Shown here piece after piece: positions 35,864-44,260 of a stretch of 64,000 bases of DNA. Under the pieces are notes generated by a model. It was not told the DNA's origin. It worked only from the letters and a program-made list of their open reading frames with translations, and ran no database searches. A program made the position numbers and the translations under genes. Origin of the DNA: Aquimarina macrocephali JAMB N27 (lineage in GTDB: Bacteria > Bacteroidota > Bacteroidia > Flavobacteriales > Flavobacteriaceae); NCBI RefSeq assembly GCF_000520995.1, contig NZ_JACA01000001.1, positions 496,001-560,000 of the forward strand, read 5' to 3'. Position 1 is the first letter of the stretch. The number at the start of each line of letters is the position of its first letter.

Positions 35864-36325
35864 TTATTTTAACTCTTCTATAGAGGATATATATACCAAA
35901 CAAAATTCGGCATTAGCTTCTCCATATTCTTTTAATTCTGAAGATGTAACTAGAAACATTTCATTTCTAAACTCAAAAAAACCTTTCAGATCATATTCTT
36001 TGCCTCCACTGCTTCCTGGATTATCGGCAACAAAAGTTTCATAAAATATACTGATCCCGTTTTCCAATTCTGCATATTTTGAATATTGTTTTTTTGGGAT
36101 ATCCAAATTCATTTTTTTGATAGTAAAACCTTTATTATATCTTTTATCCGGATTTAAAATTACATTAACATAATTCTCTCCCTTAAATAGAGAGTGTTCC
36201 TTCGGAACCCAAATTCTAATATTTAATTCCTGTAATTCTAGTTTAACTAATTTCTCTTTATCACCTTTTGATTTACAACCAAATAGAACACCTATTAGTA
36301 TTAATGCAATGAATATTGATTTCAT
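35864..36325 (-). CDS. lipoprotein of unknown function
   Basis: Starting at 36325 gives MKSIFIALILIGVLFGCKSKG, a clear lipoprotein signal; the frame is open 17 codons further up but without a signal-like start. The mature part of about 135 residues is rich in Glu/Lys and includes ELNIRIWVPKEHSLFKGENYVN. No family recognised. It belongs to the same leftward operon. Confidence 0.7.
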   Translation of the reverse strand: MKSIFIALILIGVLFGCKSKGDKEKLVKLELQELNIRIWVPKEHSLFKGENYVNVILNPDKRYNKGFTIKKMNLDIPKKQYSKYAELENGISIFYETFVADNPGSSGGKEYDLKGFFEFRNEMFLVTSSELKEYGEANAEFCLVYISSIEELK

Positions 36326-36455
36326 TCTAAATATATGATAACTTCTCGTTGTGTACTCTGGTTTTTTTATAATCAAACAAATCTTGTTCTAGTTTTCTTT
36401 TTTCCGTTTAATTCTTTAACCAAATTAATCATTTTCATTTTAGTATGTCTGCGGA

Positions 36456-37400
36456 TTAATTAACGAATTCAAATGTATCTCCATTAAATTTAAAGGAATA
36501 GGCACATCTTTGGACTTTATTTTCTTTTCCATATGATTTAATAGCGTCTTCATCATCACAATAACAATCTGTTGATGCAGCATATTTTCTATTTGGTATA
36601 TATAAGACATCTATAACATGATTTATCTTGTCATACTTGATTGTATATTCATCCCCTTCATGAGCCAAAGAATGATTGAATTTATTAACAAGTTTGCCCT
36701 TATCATAAACATAAAGACTAATATGATCCATAAAGTTATTCCCTCGTACCTTATCATGCCCAATTAGTACATATTTGACTCCTGTACCAGTATTAATTGT
36801 ATCTATGGTATTATAGCTGTTTGGATAGAATTCATACAGGGTTTTCTTCTCTTTATCGACACGAATACTTTGATGTTCACTCCAATCAGAATCGTCATAG
36901 TACAGTATAGAAACTTGTTCTCTAAATAATACCCCAAATACCTTTGCGTCAAATGAAAAATGAAATAATTTATTGTCCTCTGATTTTACCATTTTAATCA
37001 AATCATCATCTAGCAATGCCATGATATCTTTCTTTGTAAATGTTTGGTGATTTATTATCTTTTGAAGGTTATCGATAATTCGATCTTTATAATACCTAAT
37101 GATAGAATATGCTATAATAGAATCTTTATCGGCTGACAAGTCTTCTCTATGATATGAATTCTTAATTTTATGAATCTCTTTGTTTGTTAGCCCAACATCA
37201 TTAAGAGCATAATACTCTTTATATTCTTGTAATTTATGATATTGCGATAAGTCATAATTTGTTTGTCTTACCAACTTTTCAAAATCACTTTGCGGAAACA
37301 CCATCATCATAGACACCACAATCATAGGAAGAGCCAAAGACCCAAAACATCTTTTTACCCATTGTTTTTTAGTGTTATAATTTTTTACTTTTTTATACAT
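36456..37400 (-). CDS. membrane-anchored or secreted protein of unknown function, parent of a nearby remnant
   Basis: A 314-residue protein with a basic N-terminus and one hydrophobic segment (GSLALPMIVVSMMMVF, about 20-36), then a Lys/Asp/Tyr-rich region and a C-terminal beta-rich part (KYVLIGHDKVRGNNFMDHISLYVYDKGKL; STDCYCDDEDAIKSYGKE). No known domain. A decayed copy of its central part (about residues 60-145) lies at 38895-39082, on the other side of the beta-helix gene, so this region was duplicated. It starts 40 nt after that gene's stop. Confidence 0.65.
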   Translation of the reverse strand: MYKKVKNYNTKKQWVKRCFGSLALPMIVVSMMMVFPQSDFEKLVRQTNYDLSQYHKLQEYKEYYALNDVGLTNKEIHKIKNSYHREDLSADKDSIIAYSIIRYYKDRIIDNLQKIINHQTFTKKDIMALLDDDLIKMVKSEDNKLFHFSFDAKVFGVLFREQVSILYYDDSDWSEHQSIRVDKEKKTLYEFYPNSYNTIDTINTGTGVKYVLIGHDKVRGNNFMDHISLYVYDKGKLVNKFNHSLAHEGDEYTIKYDKINHVIDVLYIPNRKYAASTDCYCDDEDAIKSYGKENKVQRCAYSFKFNGDTFEFVN

Positions 37401-37440
37401 TTATTTTTATGGGATCATTCTTTGTCAATTTAAAGACTAC

Positions 37441-38814
37441 TCATTCAAATTCGTAAGCTCCAATATCGACTGTAGCATTGAAAATCCTATTATTAAGCAG
37501 TATATCAGTAGAGATCACTCCGGCATTATTTCCTGTGTCAATACATGGTGATAGACTTTGTAACTTCAACCCATCATCATTAGTTCTCCAAATTCCATCA
37601 CTTCCCGGACCAATATCGATATTCGAAAATAATGGATTGGCATTAATATTTCCCGTTGTTGCACCCGCAATTATGTGCGGAGAAGTTTGTCCAATTAGAT
37701 CTATATCAGAATAGGTTGCTAAAACCTGTGCTCCTTGCCCTCGCACATAAAATTGTGGACTTATTTCTGTAGCGGTGTTACCCCAGACAATACAATTCTG
37801 TAAGGTTACTGTGCATGAACCAGAAGATGTGGTTCCGTTTTCATCTAAATTATCTGCTATAAAAGCTCCTCCATATCCATTAAGAGCTCTGTTATTGACA
37901 AATACACAATTAATCAATTGTGGATTACAATTTCCTCCCGGACCACCTCCCCAGGCATACATGGCTCCTACATTTGAGGCAGAAGTGTTTTCATAAAAAA
38001 TTGAATTAATAACTGTAGGACTCGCATTTCCTCGAACTCCGTAGCTATCCATACCTCCTGCTTCATTTAATGCATGATTTTGATAAAAAATACAATTTAT
38101 ATAAGTGGGTTCTGTATGTCCTCCATTATAACCATTATTGAAGGCTCCCGCACCAAAAGATGCTGTATTTTGAGTAAATAAGCAGTTTCGTATGATAGGG
38201 CTACAAAATCCGCCTGAGCCATATCCATGATTGTAAATACCACCACCTAGTCCGTTTCCACCAGATGTTGGTTGGCGGTCGTCATTACCGCCCTTAATTT
38301 CAAATCCATCTATAACTGCTGTATCATCCAGTTGTTCGTTATAAATTACAGTATAGCTATTATCGACCGCTCCTACAATACCAATTTCGCCGCTTAATAT
38401 ACTAGTAATCCCATTAGTCAAATTTCGCTCAGAAAGCATTGTCTCGGTGCCTGCAAAGCTTCCATAAATCGCTATACCATTTTTCATATTAAATGATATT
38501 GTTCTATCCGTAGTTGGGGTTGTAACATATACTCCTGTTGCTACCCAAACCTCATCACCAGTTTCTGAGACATCTATAGCATCTTGTAATGAGGTTCCTG
38601 GATAAGCGTTTTCCCAACTTGTTCCATCTAAGGCACCAGATCCTGTAGGGGTTACATAATGAATTATATCATCAGTACTCACTGGATCAATCGGAGCAGG
38701 AGGAGTATCACTTCCTGTGGTATCACTATCATTATTTTCTATAGTATCATCTTTTGAACAACTAATTAATAGCCCAAAAAACAACACAAAGCAAATACAT
38801 ATTGATTTTTTCAT
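37441..38814 (-). CDS. right-handed parallel beta-helix lipoprotein (choice-of-anchor-Q type)
   Basis: A 457-residue lipoprotein (signal ending FGLLISCSKDD). After an Asp/Pro-rich spacer comes VTPTGSGALDGTSWENAYPGTSLQDAID, the usual opening of pectate-lyase-like helices. Many short coils follow (NCLFTQNTASFGAGAFNN, NCIFYQNHALNEAGG, SIFYENTSASNVGAM, NCVFVNNRALNGYGGAF), and the end NNRIFNATVDIGAYEF is the choice-of-anchor-Q ending. No catalytic residues are evident; surface glycan binding or adhesion is likely. It is the first gene of the 38.8-34.7 kb operon. Confidence 0.85.
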   Translation of the reverse strand: MKKSICICFVLFFGLLISCSKDDTIENNDSDTTGSDTPPAPIDPVSTDDIIHYVTPTGSGALDGTSWENAYPGTSLQDAIDVSETGDEVWVATGVYVTTPTTDRTISFNMKNGIAIYGSFAGTETMLSERNLTNGITSILSGEIGIVGAVDNSYTVIYNEQLDDTAVIDGFEIKGGNDDRQPTSGGNGLGGGIYNHGYGSGGFCSPIIRNCLFTQNTASFGAGAFNNGYNGGHTEPTYINCIFYQNHALNEAGGMDSYGVRGNASPTVINSIFYENTSASNVGAMYAWGGGPGGNCNPQLINCVFVNNRALNGYGGAFIADNLDENGTTSSGSCTVTLQNCIVWGNTATEISPQFYVRGQGAQVLATYSDIDLIGQTSPHIIAGATTGNINANPLFSNIDIGPGSDGIWRTNDDGLKLQSLSPCIDTGNNAGVISTDILLNNRIFNATVDIGAYEFE

Positions 38815-38894
38815 TTTCTTGATCTTTTTAAATTCAACTAATACAGGTTTTCAATTATACTTCGATAAGTTCTGGTCATATCTAAGTTTTTAGC

Positions 38895-39082
38895 ATCTGA
38901 TTTTACCGTTTTAATCAAATTATCATCTAGCAATGCTGTGCTATCTTTTTTTTTGTAAAAGTTTGACGATTCGTTATCCTTTGACGGTTATTAAAAATCC
39001 TATCTTTATAATACCCAATAATAGAATCTTTATTGGTTGACAAATCCTCCCTATGATATGAATTTTTAGTCTTTTTGAATCA
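38895..39082 (-). pseudogene. decayed partial copy of the 36456-37400 gene
   Basis: About 190 bp match, with scattered substitutions, the stretch around 36976-37180 inside the gene at 36456-37400 (for example ATCATCTAGCAATGC, CTTTATAATACC, TAGAATCTTTAT, CTATGATATGAATT). The copy has lost about a dozen bases around ATAGAATATGCTATAATAG and has a T-run frameshift where the parent reads TTTCTTTGTAAATG. No open frame remains. It fills most of the 300-nt gap before the beta-helix gene. Confidence 0.8.
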
Positions 39083-39114
39083 TCTTAGAAACCGGTTTTG
39101 TGATTAGGCTTTAT

Positions 39115-39657
39115 TTAGTTCAAATGTATAATTGGAGGAGGAGGAGATAGTTCGAATGTTTTAGCATACTCTATAATACCATCTTTATATTCATACTTTA
39201 CTCCTTTAGAAAAAGGCCCTTCTGTACAAAAACTATACTTTGCCCCTTTTGGAATTCGGTGTATAGTAGTTTCAAAATTATAATTATTATTCATATCTAA
39301 AGGCTTCTCAATTTTGATAAAAAGCCCTTCAAGTTTAAGACCGTATTTATACAACATATAAAAACGATTATTCTTCCAAAAATTCAGGACTACATTAGAA
39401 ACAGGATAAACAACTTCAGGATAGTTTATTTCATCAAAAAAATCAGGTGATGGAGATTGCATTAACATCGGATTAGGAACCCCACGAGAATATCTGTTTC
39501 CTAAAGAATCAACTAATGTTACTTTTAGATCATCTACTATTTTATTATCGAATCTTACATCAATAATAATTAGAGTTGTCATATCATTTGCGCAATGTTG
39601 TCCATGTCCTATACCTGTTATAAATCCAAAAAAGACAAGTACTACAAATTTTTTCAT
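39115..39657 (-). CDS. secreted protein of unknown function
   Basis: A 180-residue protein with a signal peptide (VVLVFFGFITGIGHGQ). The mature part begins HCANDMTTLIIIDVRFDNKIVDDLKVTLVDSLGNRY, which could be a carboxypeptidase-regulatory-like beta sandwich, and ends in ELSPPPPIIHLN. No family assigned. It follows the SIMPL-domain gene by 21 nt and is likely in its operon. Confidence 0.65.
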   Translation of the reverse strand: MKKFVVLVFFGFITGIGHGQHCANDMTTLIIIDVRFDNKIVDDLKVTLVDSLGNRYSRGVPNPMLMQSPSPDFFDEINYPEVVYPVSNVVLNFWKNNRFYMLYKYGLKLEGLFIKIEKPLDMNNNYNFETTIHRIPKGAKYSFCTEGPFSKGVKYEYKDGIIEYAKTFELSPPPPIIHLN

Positions 39658-39678
39658 GTCTGATTTTTTTTAAAAGAA

Positions 39679-40287
39679 CTACTCCAAAACAAAAGTTACT
39701 TGTACATAATGTTTATGTAGTTCGTTAGGTTTAGCTGTATTAAAATATAAATATGATTTATTACTGGAAGTTTCTATTTTTTGGATGGCTCCAATCTTTT
39801 TATTGATACTAGTGGCTGTTATCTTGGCTCTATTCATCGCATCTTGTATTGCCATTTTATCCAATGCTGCAAGATCTGTATTGGTATTTTCCTCGGCAAA
39901 TATTTCTACCCAAGTAATTGTTACACCTTTCATTTGTTGTCCAAACATCTTTTCTACTTCTCCAAAAGATGTAGTTGTATAAGTATAATACGAAGTTGTA
40001 CGATACGTTAAAGCAGTGATTCCGTACAATTTATTTTGCTTAAACTCTTTAAAATCTATACCTATCTCTTTTATTTTATTTTTGTATTCTTCGATAATTT
40101 GAGATCTGCTTTTGGCTTCTATATTTTGATATCCATCAGCTACAAGATCTTTAAATTCTATATTAACAATATACTCCTTGATATCAACTTTTTTAGAAGC
40201 CTCGCCTCTTACTGTTATTGTATTATTTTGTTGCTGTCCAAAAATTGGAGCTGTACATAGTAATAATCCTATAATTAATTTCTTCAT
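39679..40287 (-). CDS. SIMPL-domain (DUF541) periplasmic protein
   Basis: I start it at 40287 (MKKLIIGLLLCTAPIFGQQ, signal peptide), not at an in-frame ATG 26 codons upstream. The 202-residue protein opens with NTITVRGEASKKVDIKEYIVNIEF, the SIMPL/DUF541 start (TVxGxAxxxVxPDxA pattern). The middle is long and helical, and the end ALDKMAIQDAMNRAKITATSINKKIGAIQKIE is also typical. Function of the family is poorly known. It lies 92 nt after the Kelch-like gene. Confidence 0.8.
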   Translation of the reverse strand: MKKLIIGLLLCTAPIFGQQQNNTITVRGEASKKVDIKEYIVNIEFKDLVADGYQNIEAKSRSQIIEEYKNKIKEIGIDFKEFKQNKLYGITALTYRTTSYYTYTTTSFGEVEKMFGQQMKGVTITWVEIFAEENTNTDLAALDKMAIQDAMNRAKITATSINKKIGAIQKIETSSNKSYLYFNTAKPNELHKHYVQVTFVLE

Positions 40288-40379
40288 GTTCTCATTTTTA
40301 TAAATTTGATGCGTACATTCGTCTAAATCGAAGCACAAAATTTTTGTATATTTTAGTATTCTCATTCTTTCTTCTTTTT

Positions 40380-41390
40380 TTATTCAAAAGACCAGATATC
40401 GGTATAAAAATCATAATAGTTTCCTTGATCCAAACCGTATCCATTAATGACCCATAATTTTTTATCGTAGTGTACAGATGTATGTTCTGTTCTTTCTGGA
40501 AAGTTTTTGGATACTTTTATTTGTGCCCAGGTTACACCATCGTTACTAAACCACACATCATTAAAATATTTAAAATCATTATTTCTGGTTCCTGCCGTTA
40601 ACCACATTCCTTTTTCGTTAACAGTTAATGAGTGACTTCTTCTTGGAAGGAAATCTGCATTTGATGTAGCAAGAAACCATTGAAAACCATTTGGAGAATA
40701 CCACACATCATTTAGAAAATTATTATTGATATCATAGCCACCAATAACCCAGATCTTATTATCATACACTACGGCCGCATGATCCCTTCGTTCTCCAAAA
40801 GGTGCCAGATTAGTCGCTAAATTCCATTTAACTCCATCACTGCTCACCCAAACATCTCCTTTTTCAACATCATTTTCATGACCTCCAATCACAAACATTC
40901 TTCCATTTAGATCTACCATAGCATGCCCGGATCGTGGTGAAAAAGAAGCATTACTGATAGCTTCTTTCCAAGTCTTGCCATCTGTACTATACCAAACATC
41001 ATTCATTTCATTAACAAAATTACCGCCTGTTATCCACATTTTGCCATTAGAAACTGTTGTAGCATGATTTGTTCTCTCTGAAAAAGCTGCATTTTTTGTA
41101 GCTGCAATCCAGTTGACTCCATCACTACTAGACCATGCATCGTTATAATAAATACCTGGTCCATTGCCCGCTATTACCCACATCTTTTTATCAAATATTA
41201 ATGAGGTATGATTAGCACGACCACCAAAAGAGGGTTTTTTGGTAACTAATGTAGATTTCAGTTTTTTCTTTGTTAGAGATAGCATCTTTGTAGATGTAGC
41301 TTCTACTTCTTCTATCTGATTGTCATCGGTGTCGCATGATAGCACTATCAAAGACAAAAATGCCAATATTATATATACATGTTTTTTCAT
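40380..41390 (-). CDS. Kelch-like beta-propeller lipoprotein
   Basis: A 336-residue lipoprotein (LSLIVLSCDTDDN at about residues 13-25) made of six near-identical units of about 48 residues (for example GERRDHAAVVYDNKIWVIGGYDINNNFLNDVWYSPNGFQW). Each unit has an R-x-x-H, a W-V-I-G-G core and a DVW-x-S segment, that is, Kelch-like blades. Six units would close a six-bladed propeller. Ligand unknown. Its promoter holds regulon site 2 (41492-41555), with an unusually long leader of about 95 nt. Confidence 0.85.
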   Translation of the reverse strand: MKKHVYIILAFLSLIVLSCDTDDNQIEEVEATSTKMLSLTKKKLKSTLVTKKPSFGGRANHTSLIFDKKMWVIAGNGPGIYYNDAWSSSDGVNWIAATKNAAFSERTNHATTVSNGKMWITGGNFVNEMNDVWYSTDGKTWKEAISNASFSPRSGHAMVDLNGRMFVIGGHENDVEKGDVWVSSDGVKWNLATNLAPFGERRDHAAVVYDNKIWVIGGYDINNNFLNDVWYSPNGFQWFLATSNADFLPRRSHSLTVNEKGMWLTAGTRNNDFKYFNDVWFSNDGVTWAQIKVSKNFPERTEHTSVHYDKKLWVINGYGLDQGNYYDFYTDIWSFE

Positions 41391-41491
41391 TTCAATTTGT
41401 TTTATTCTGTTTTAATAAAAACCTTTCAATCATTAACTATCTAATTATTTTTTTCATCGCTTTCATTGTTTAAATTTTAAAAGTTATATGA

Positions 41492-41555
41492 CAAATGTAG
41501 ATATAGGTTGCTTTTTAAATGTCCCATATATTTGATATTCAAAATATTCGGACAT
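41492..41555 (-). promoter_or_regulatory. regulon site 2: 33-bp dyad plus -7 box
   Basis: Minus strand: GTCC-GAATAT-TTTGAATATCAAA-TATATG-GGAC (block 41555-41521), 21 nt, then TACATTTG (41499-41492). The inner palindrome has changed at several bases while the outer GTCC/GGAC arms and the spacing are intact, which speaks for selection on the arms. Target: Kelch-like lipoprotein. Confidence 0.8.
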
Positions 41556-41556
41556 T

Positions 41557-41706
41557 TTACTTCTTAGGAACAGACTCTTTTTTCTTTAGAAATACGATCC
41601 CAACAATACGCCAATCACTTGAAACAGTTAATGCATCAAATAAAAAGTAGAAATATTGTTTCTCCTTTTTGACATGCTTAAAATGCCCTGAGCTATTTAT
41701 TTTATG
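41557..41706 (-). pseudogene. 3' coding remnant of an unidentified gene
   Basis: The minus strand has an open frame of 49 codons without a start codon, preceded by an in-frame TAA, with protein-like wording such as HFKHVKKEKQYFYFLFDALT and SDWRIVGIVFLKKK. It ends one base before regulon site 2. It looks like the C-terminus of a lost gene; I do not recognise the family. The rest of the 41391-41797 gap holds only the promoter described and AT-rich sequence. Confidence 0.4.
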
Positions 41707-41797
41707 TTATTCTTGTTATCAAATCAGGTTACGTTTTTAAATTATAGCTCTGTTTTATAGTTAAAATTTGCTCCAAAATATCCTAAGTGGTAAATCG

Positions 41798-42400
41798 TTA
41801 TCTATTTATATCAAAAATTTCTCCGGAATGATACATCTCTTTTAGCTTGCTCTTTGATATTCCATAGGACAATTCAGAATAGTTTTCGGGTTTATTAATT
41901 CTATATATTCTACTCTTTTTACTTATTTCATATTCATTTGGAGATACAAATACACTATCCTTCGAGACACTAATTACTTTTAATGTAGAATAGCTACTTG
42001 TTTCAATTTTGTATTCATATATGTCGCCATTTATAGGAGATGCTATATACTCCAACTCTAGCTTTTTATCTTCACCACTAGCATAACTACTCCAAGCAAT
42101 CAAAACTGCAATAATACCCAATCCTGAAAATTGCCATATAGGCCCTTTAGCTTTATTTTTCAAGTTATTGTACTCCCTTCTAATTGATTCTGACATCTCC
42201 TTAGTTTCAAGAACATTTTTACAATGCTGACACTGAGACATTCCTTTTTTACCAATTGGAAATAAAGGAATCCAGAAAATATGAGCATGTCTTCTGAATA
42301 CCTGTAACGTCAGAGAACCTTGAGTTCCACAACTTGGACAAATGGATGTTTTGGATTGTTCAGATTTTATATGAACTGCTTTACTTCCATAGATTATCAT
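41798..42400 (-). CDS. zinc-ribbon membrane protein of unknown function
   Basis: A 200-residue protein. Residues 1-62 are a zinc-ribbon of the kind CPSCG...FWIPLFPIGKKG...CQHC (two Cys pairs), familiar from small zinc-ribbon proteins. A single membrane segment follows (WQFSGLGIIAVLIAWSSYASG, about 92-112), then an outside domain of about 85 residues with no known family. The Cys pairs at the cytosolic side suggest a metal-binding or protein-contact module. Confidence 0.7.
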   Translation of the reverse strand: MIIYGSKAVHIKSEQSKTSICPSCGTQGSLTLQVFRRHAHIFWIPLFPIGKKGMSQCQHCKNVLETKEMSESIRREYNNLKNKAKGPIWQFSGLGIIAVLIAWSSYASGEDKKLELEYIASPINGDIYEYKIETSSYSTLKVISVSKDSVFVSPNEYEISKKSRIYRINKPENYSELSYGISKSKLKEMYHSGEIFDINR

Positions 42401-42488
42401 ACTCTTTTTCTTTTAATAATTTATAACAAAATGATTACTATAATATCTTTCTATAAAGGGGAATACAAATTTCAAAATTTCACAAAAC

Positions 42489-42507
42489 CTCAAGACATTG
42501 TCTTGAG
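42489..42507 (-). terminator. terminator of the second collagen-like lipoprotein gene
   Basis: CTCAAGAC-AAT-GTCTTGAG hairpin followed leftward by GTTTTG. It lies about 30 nt after the stop at 42538. Confidence 0.65.
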
Positions 42508-42537
42508 ATTTGTTTAAAGATGAACGTTCTAGGGGAA

Positions 42538-43167
42538 TTATTGTATATTAAAAAGCTCGGTAATTTCTTTGTAAGACATTGTAGTATAATCCACCGTAGA
42601 TTTTGCAGAAGCAGATTTGATAAGTTGTCCACCAGGTATAATTACGTAACGATAACGCTGAAGATAGTTACCTGTATCTATATTTGTACCATCATTAGTA
42701 TCTAGGCGAATTCTTACAACTGCAACCCCTTTATCTGAAGCCGACGGAGATAGAATCTGTGCACGGTAAATACCATTGGAAATAAAAGTAACAGGCAATT
42801 GAAAGTTGGTGGATAAAATTGCCCCCGTTGCTCCGTCAGCTACTCGTCGTTGTCCAAAAACTAAAATAACTGCTCTATCTAAATGTTCGGTAGTAATTTC
42901 TGGAGCTTCAATATCAAATACCGTATTCGGGCTAGCTACCAAAACAGGAATTTCAGTATCTATCCAATCTGAATACATCACATTTGCGGTTCCTGGATCT
43001 CCTGAATCCCCCGGATTACCCTGTGTTCCTTGATCTCCTTGTGTTCCGGCTGGTCCCTCTGATCCTGCTGGACCTATGGCACCATCTTCTCCATCAGAAC
43101 AGGAGAATATAGATACAGATAATAGTAGTACCAAACTCAATTTCACTAAATCTTTGATTACTTTCAT
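42538..43167 (-). CDS. collagen-like-repeat lipoprotein (copy 2)
   Basis: A 209-residue paralogue of the protein at 33880-34512. It has a lipoprotein signal (SVSIFSCSDGEDG), about 12 Gly-x-y triplets (AIGPAGSEGPAGTQGDQG...), the same GTANVMYSDWI joint, a beta-rich globular part, and the shared ending RYVIIPGG...KSTVDYTTMSYKEITELFNIQ. The promoter is also shared: the same -7 box TAGGTTTG and the same dyad (43196-43259), so gene and promoter were duplicated together. The middle part has diverged strongly, which points to different ligands. Confidence 0.85.
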   Translation of the reverse strand: MKVIKDLVKLSLVLLLSVSIFSCSDGEDGAIGPAGSEGPAGTQGDQGTQGNPGDSGDPGTANVMYSDWIDTEIPVLVASPNTVFDIEAPEITTEHLDRAVILVFGQRRVADGATGAILSTNFQLPVTFISNGIYRAQILSPSASDKGVAVVRIRLDTNDGTNIDTGNYLQRYRYVIIPGGQLIKSASAKSTVDYTTMSYKEITELFNIQ

Positions 43168-43195
43168 TTTTTGTTATTTTTAAAATTTTAGAGTA

Positions 43196-43259
43196 CAAAC
43201 CTAGTGAGAGCAAGAGTTTTGAATATCCGAAAAGTTTGAATTTCAATGAATTCGGACAT
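43196..43259 (-). promoter_or_regulatory. regulon site 3: 33-bp dyad plus -7 box
   Basis: Minus strand: GTCC-GAATTC-ATTGAAATTCAAA-CTTTTC-GGAT (block 43259-43225), 21 nt, then TAGGTTTG (43203-43196), 29 nt before the ATG of collagen-like copy 2. It differs from site 1 at only a few bases. Confidence 0.8.
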
Positions 43260-43322
43260 CTTAAATAGGTTTTGTCAAAATATGAGTATCATTCGTTTTT
43301 CTGGGAGTTCTTTCCTATCATA

Positions 43323-43619
43323 TTATCCCAAGTGTCTAAAAAATGTTTTTACATTTCTTTTATTTTTTCCCCAATCAACTATTTGGGTTGAAAGATAACA
43401 TTCACTTGTCATCGTTACATTTCTATTTTCTTCGATTCTTATGCTTATTTTTTCAAACCAAGACCAAATATTTAATGATGACTTTGCATAGATGGTTCTA
43501 TTTTCTTTATCAATATTTTCTATCTCAAACTTAGATTTGTCAATGGCAGTTTTGATGTTATGAATTAATTCAATCTTGCTTGAATCGTACTTTTTTGAAG
43601 CTTCGAATTTTACTCCCAT
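43323..43619 (-). CDS. small protein of unknown function
   Basis: A 98-residue protein without signal or membrane segment, starting MGVKFEASKKYDSSKIELIHNIKTAIDKS. The pattern of two amphipathic helices and a beta-rich middle (RTIYAKSSLNIWSWFEKISIRIEENRN) reads like a small bacterial domain of the SCP/START size range, but I cannot assign it. It overlaps the end of the upstream gene by 50 bases, so they are translationally linked. Confidence 0.6.
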   Translation of the reverse strand: MGVKFEASKKYDSSKIELIHNIKTAIDKSKFEIENIDKENRTIYAKSSLNIWSWFEKISIRIEENRNVTMTSECYLSTQIVDWGKNKRNVKTFFRHLG

Positions 43620-44184
43620 TTCTTAATTTTTTAAATAATTTGAAAACCTTATATACAATTCTTAACTCTGCATTATATCCATCCCATATTGGCGGGAATT
43701 CGTCATTATATCCTTTTTCAGAAATACTTTTACCCACTTTTATCCATAATAATACATCACCTTTTTTCTTTTTGTTTAGCTTGATTCGAATTCCCAAATT
43801 AATATTTTCATTACTAAACTTTCTTACCACTTCATCATCTTGTGTCTTATAAGAATTTGTACTATAATCAATAGTCATAAACCGATAGTTTATTCCCGCT
43901 TCAAAATGAAAAAATACTACAGGAGCAATTCCTCCTGTTAATCCAGGTAAAGCATATACTGATGTTTTTCCTATGGCATACTCTACACCAGCAGACAATT
44001 TATAGGTAAAAGGAGGTATGGATACACCTTGTATTCCGTAAGCTATTCCATACGCAAGATTAATATTGAATTTTTTAGGTATCTGATCGGCATTATAATT
44101 TTGTTGCCCAAATAAAAGAGGTAGGCTTATAAAATATATTAATACGATACTTAACAGCCTTATTCCTCTATCCCTATGAAACAT
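43570..44184 (-). CDS. outer-membrane beta-barrel-like protein
   Basis: I start it at 44184 (MFHRDRGIRLLSIVLIYFISLPLLFGQQ, signal peptide); the frame is open 22 codons further up. About 200 residues of alternating-pattern strands follow (FNINLAYGIAYGIQG, YKLSAGVEYAIGKTSVYALPG, FFHFEAGINYRFMTIDYS, INLGIRIKLN), resembling a small outer-membrane barrel. The C-terminus is very basic, unlike a normal barrel end. It follows the M23-like lipoprotein gene by 76 nt. Confidence 0.6.
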   Translation of the reverse strand: MFHRDRGIRLLSIVLIYFISLPLLFGQQNYNADQIPKKFNINLAYGIAYGIQGVSIPPFTYKLSAGVEYAIGKTSVYALPGLTGGIAPVVFFHFEAGINYRFMTIDYSTNSYKTQDDEVVRKFSNENINLGIRIKLNKKKKGDVLLWIKVGKSISEKGYNDEFPPIWDGYNAELRIVYKVFKLFKKLRNGSKIRSFKKVRFKQD

Positions 44185-44260
44185 GAAAAATTCGTTTAGA
44201 TTAATTGTATTACTAATGATTATTAGCCGAGCTTTTAGAGGTATTGACAATAATATTTTA

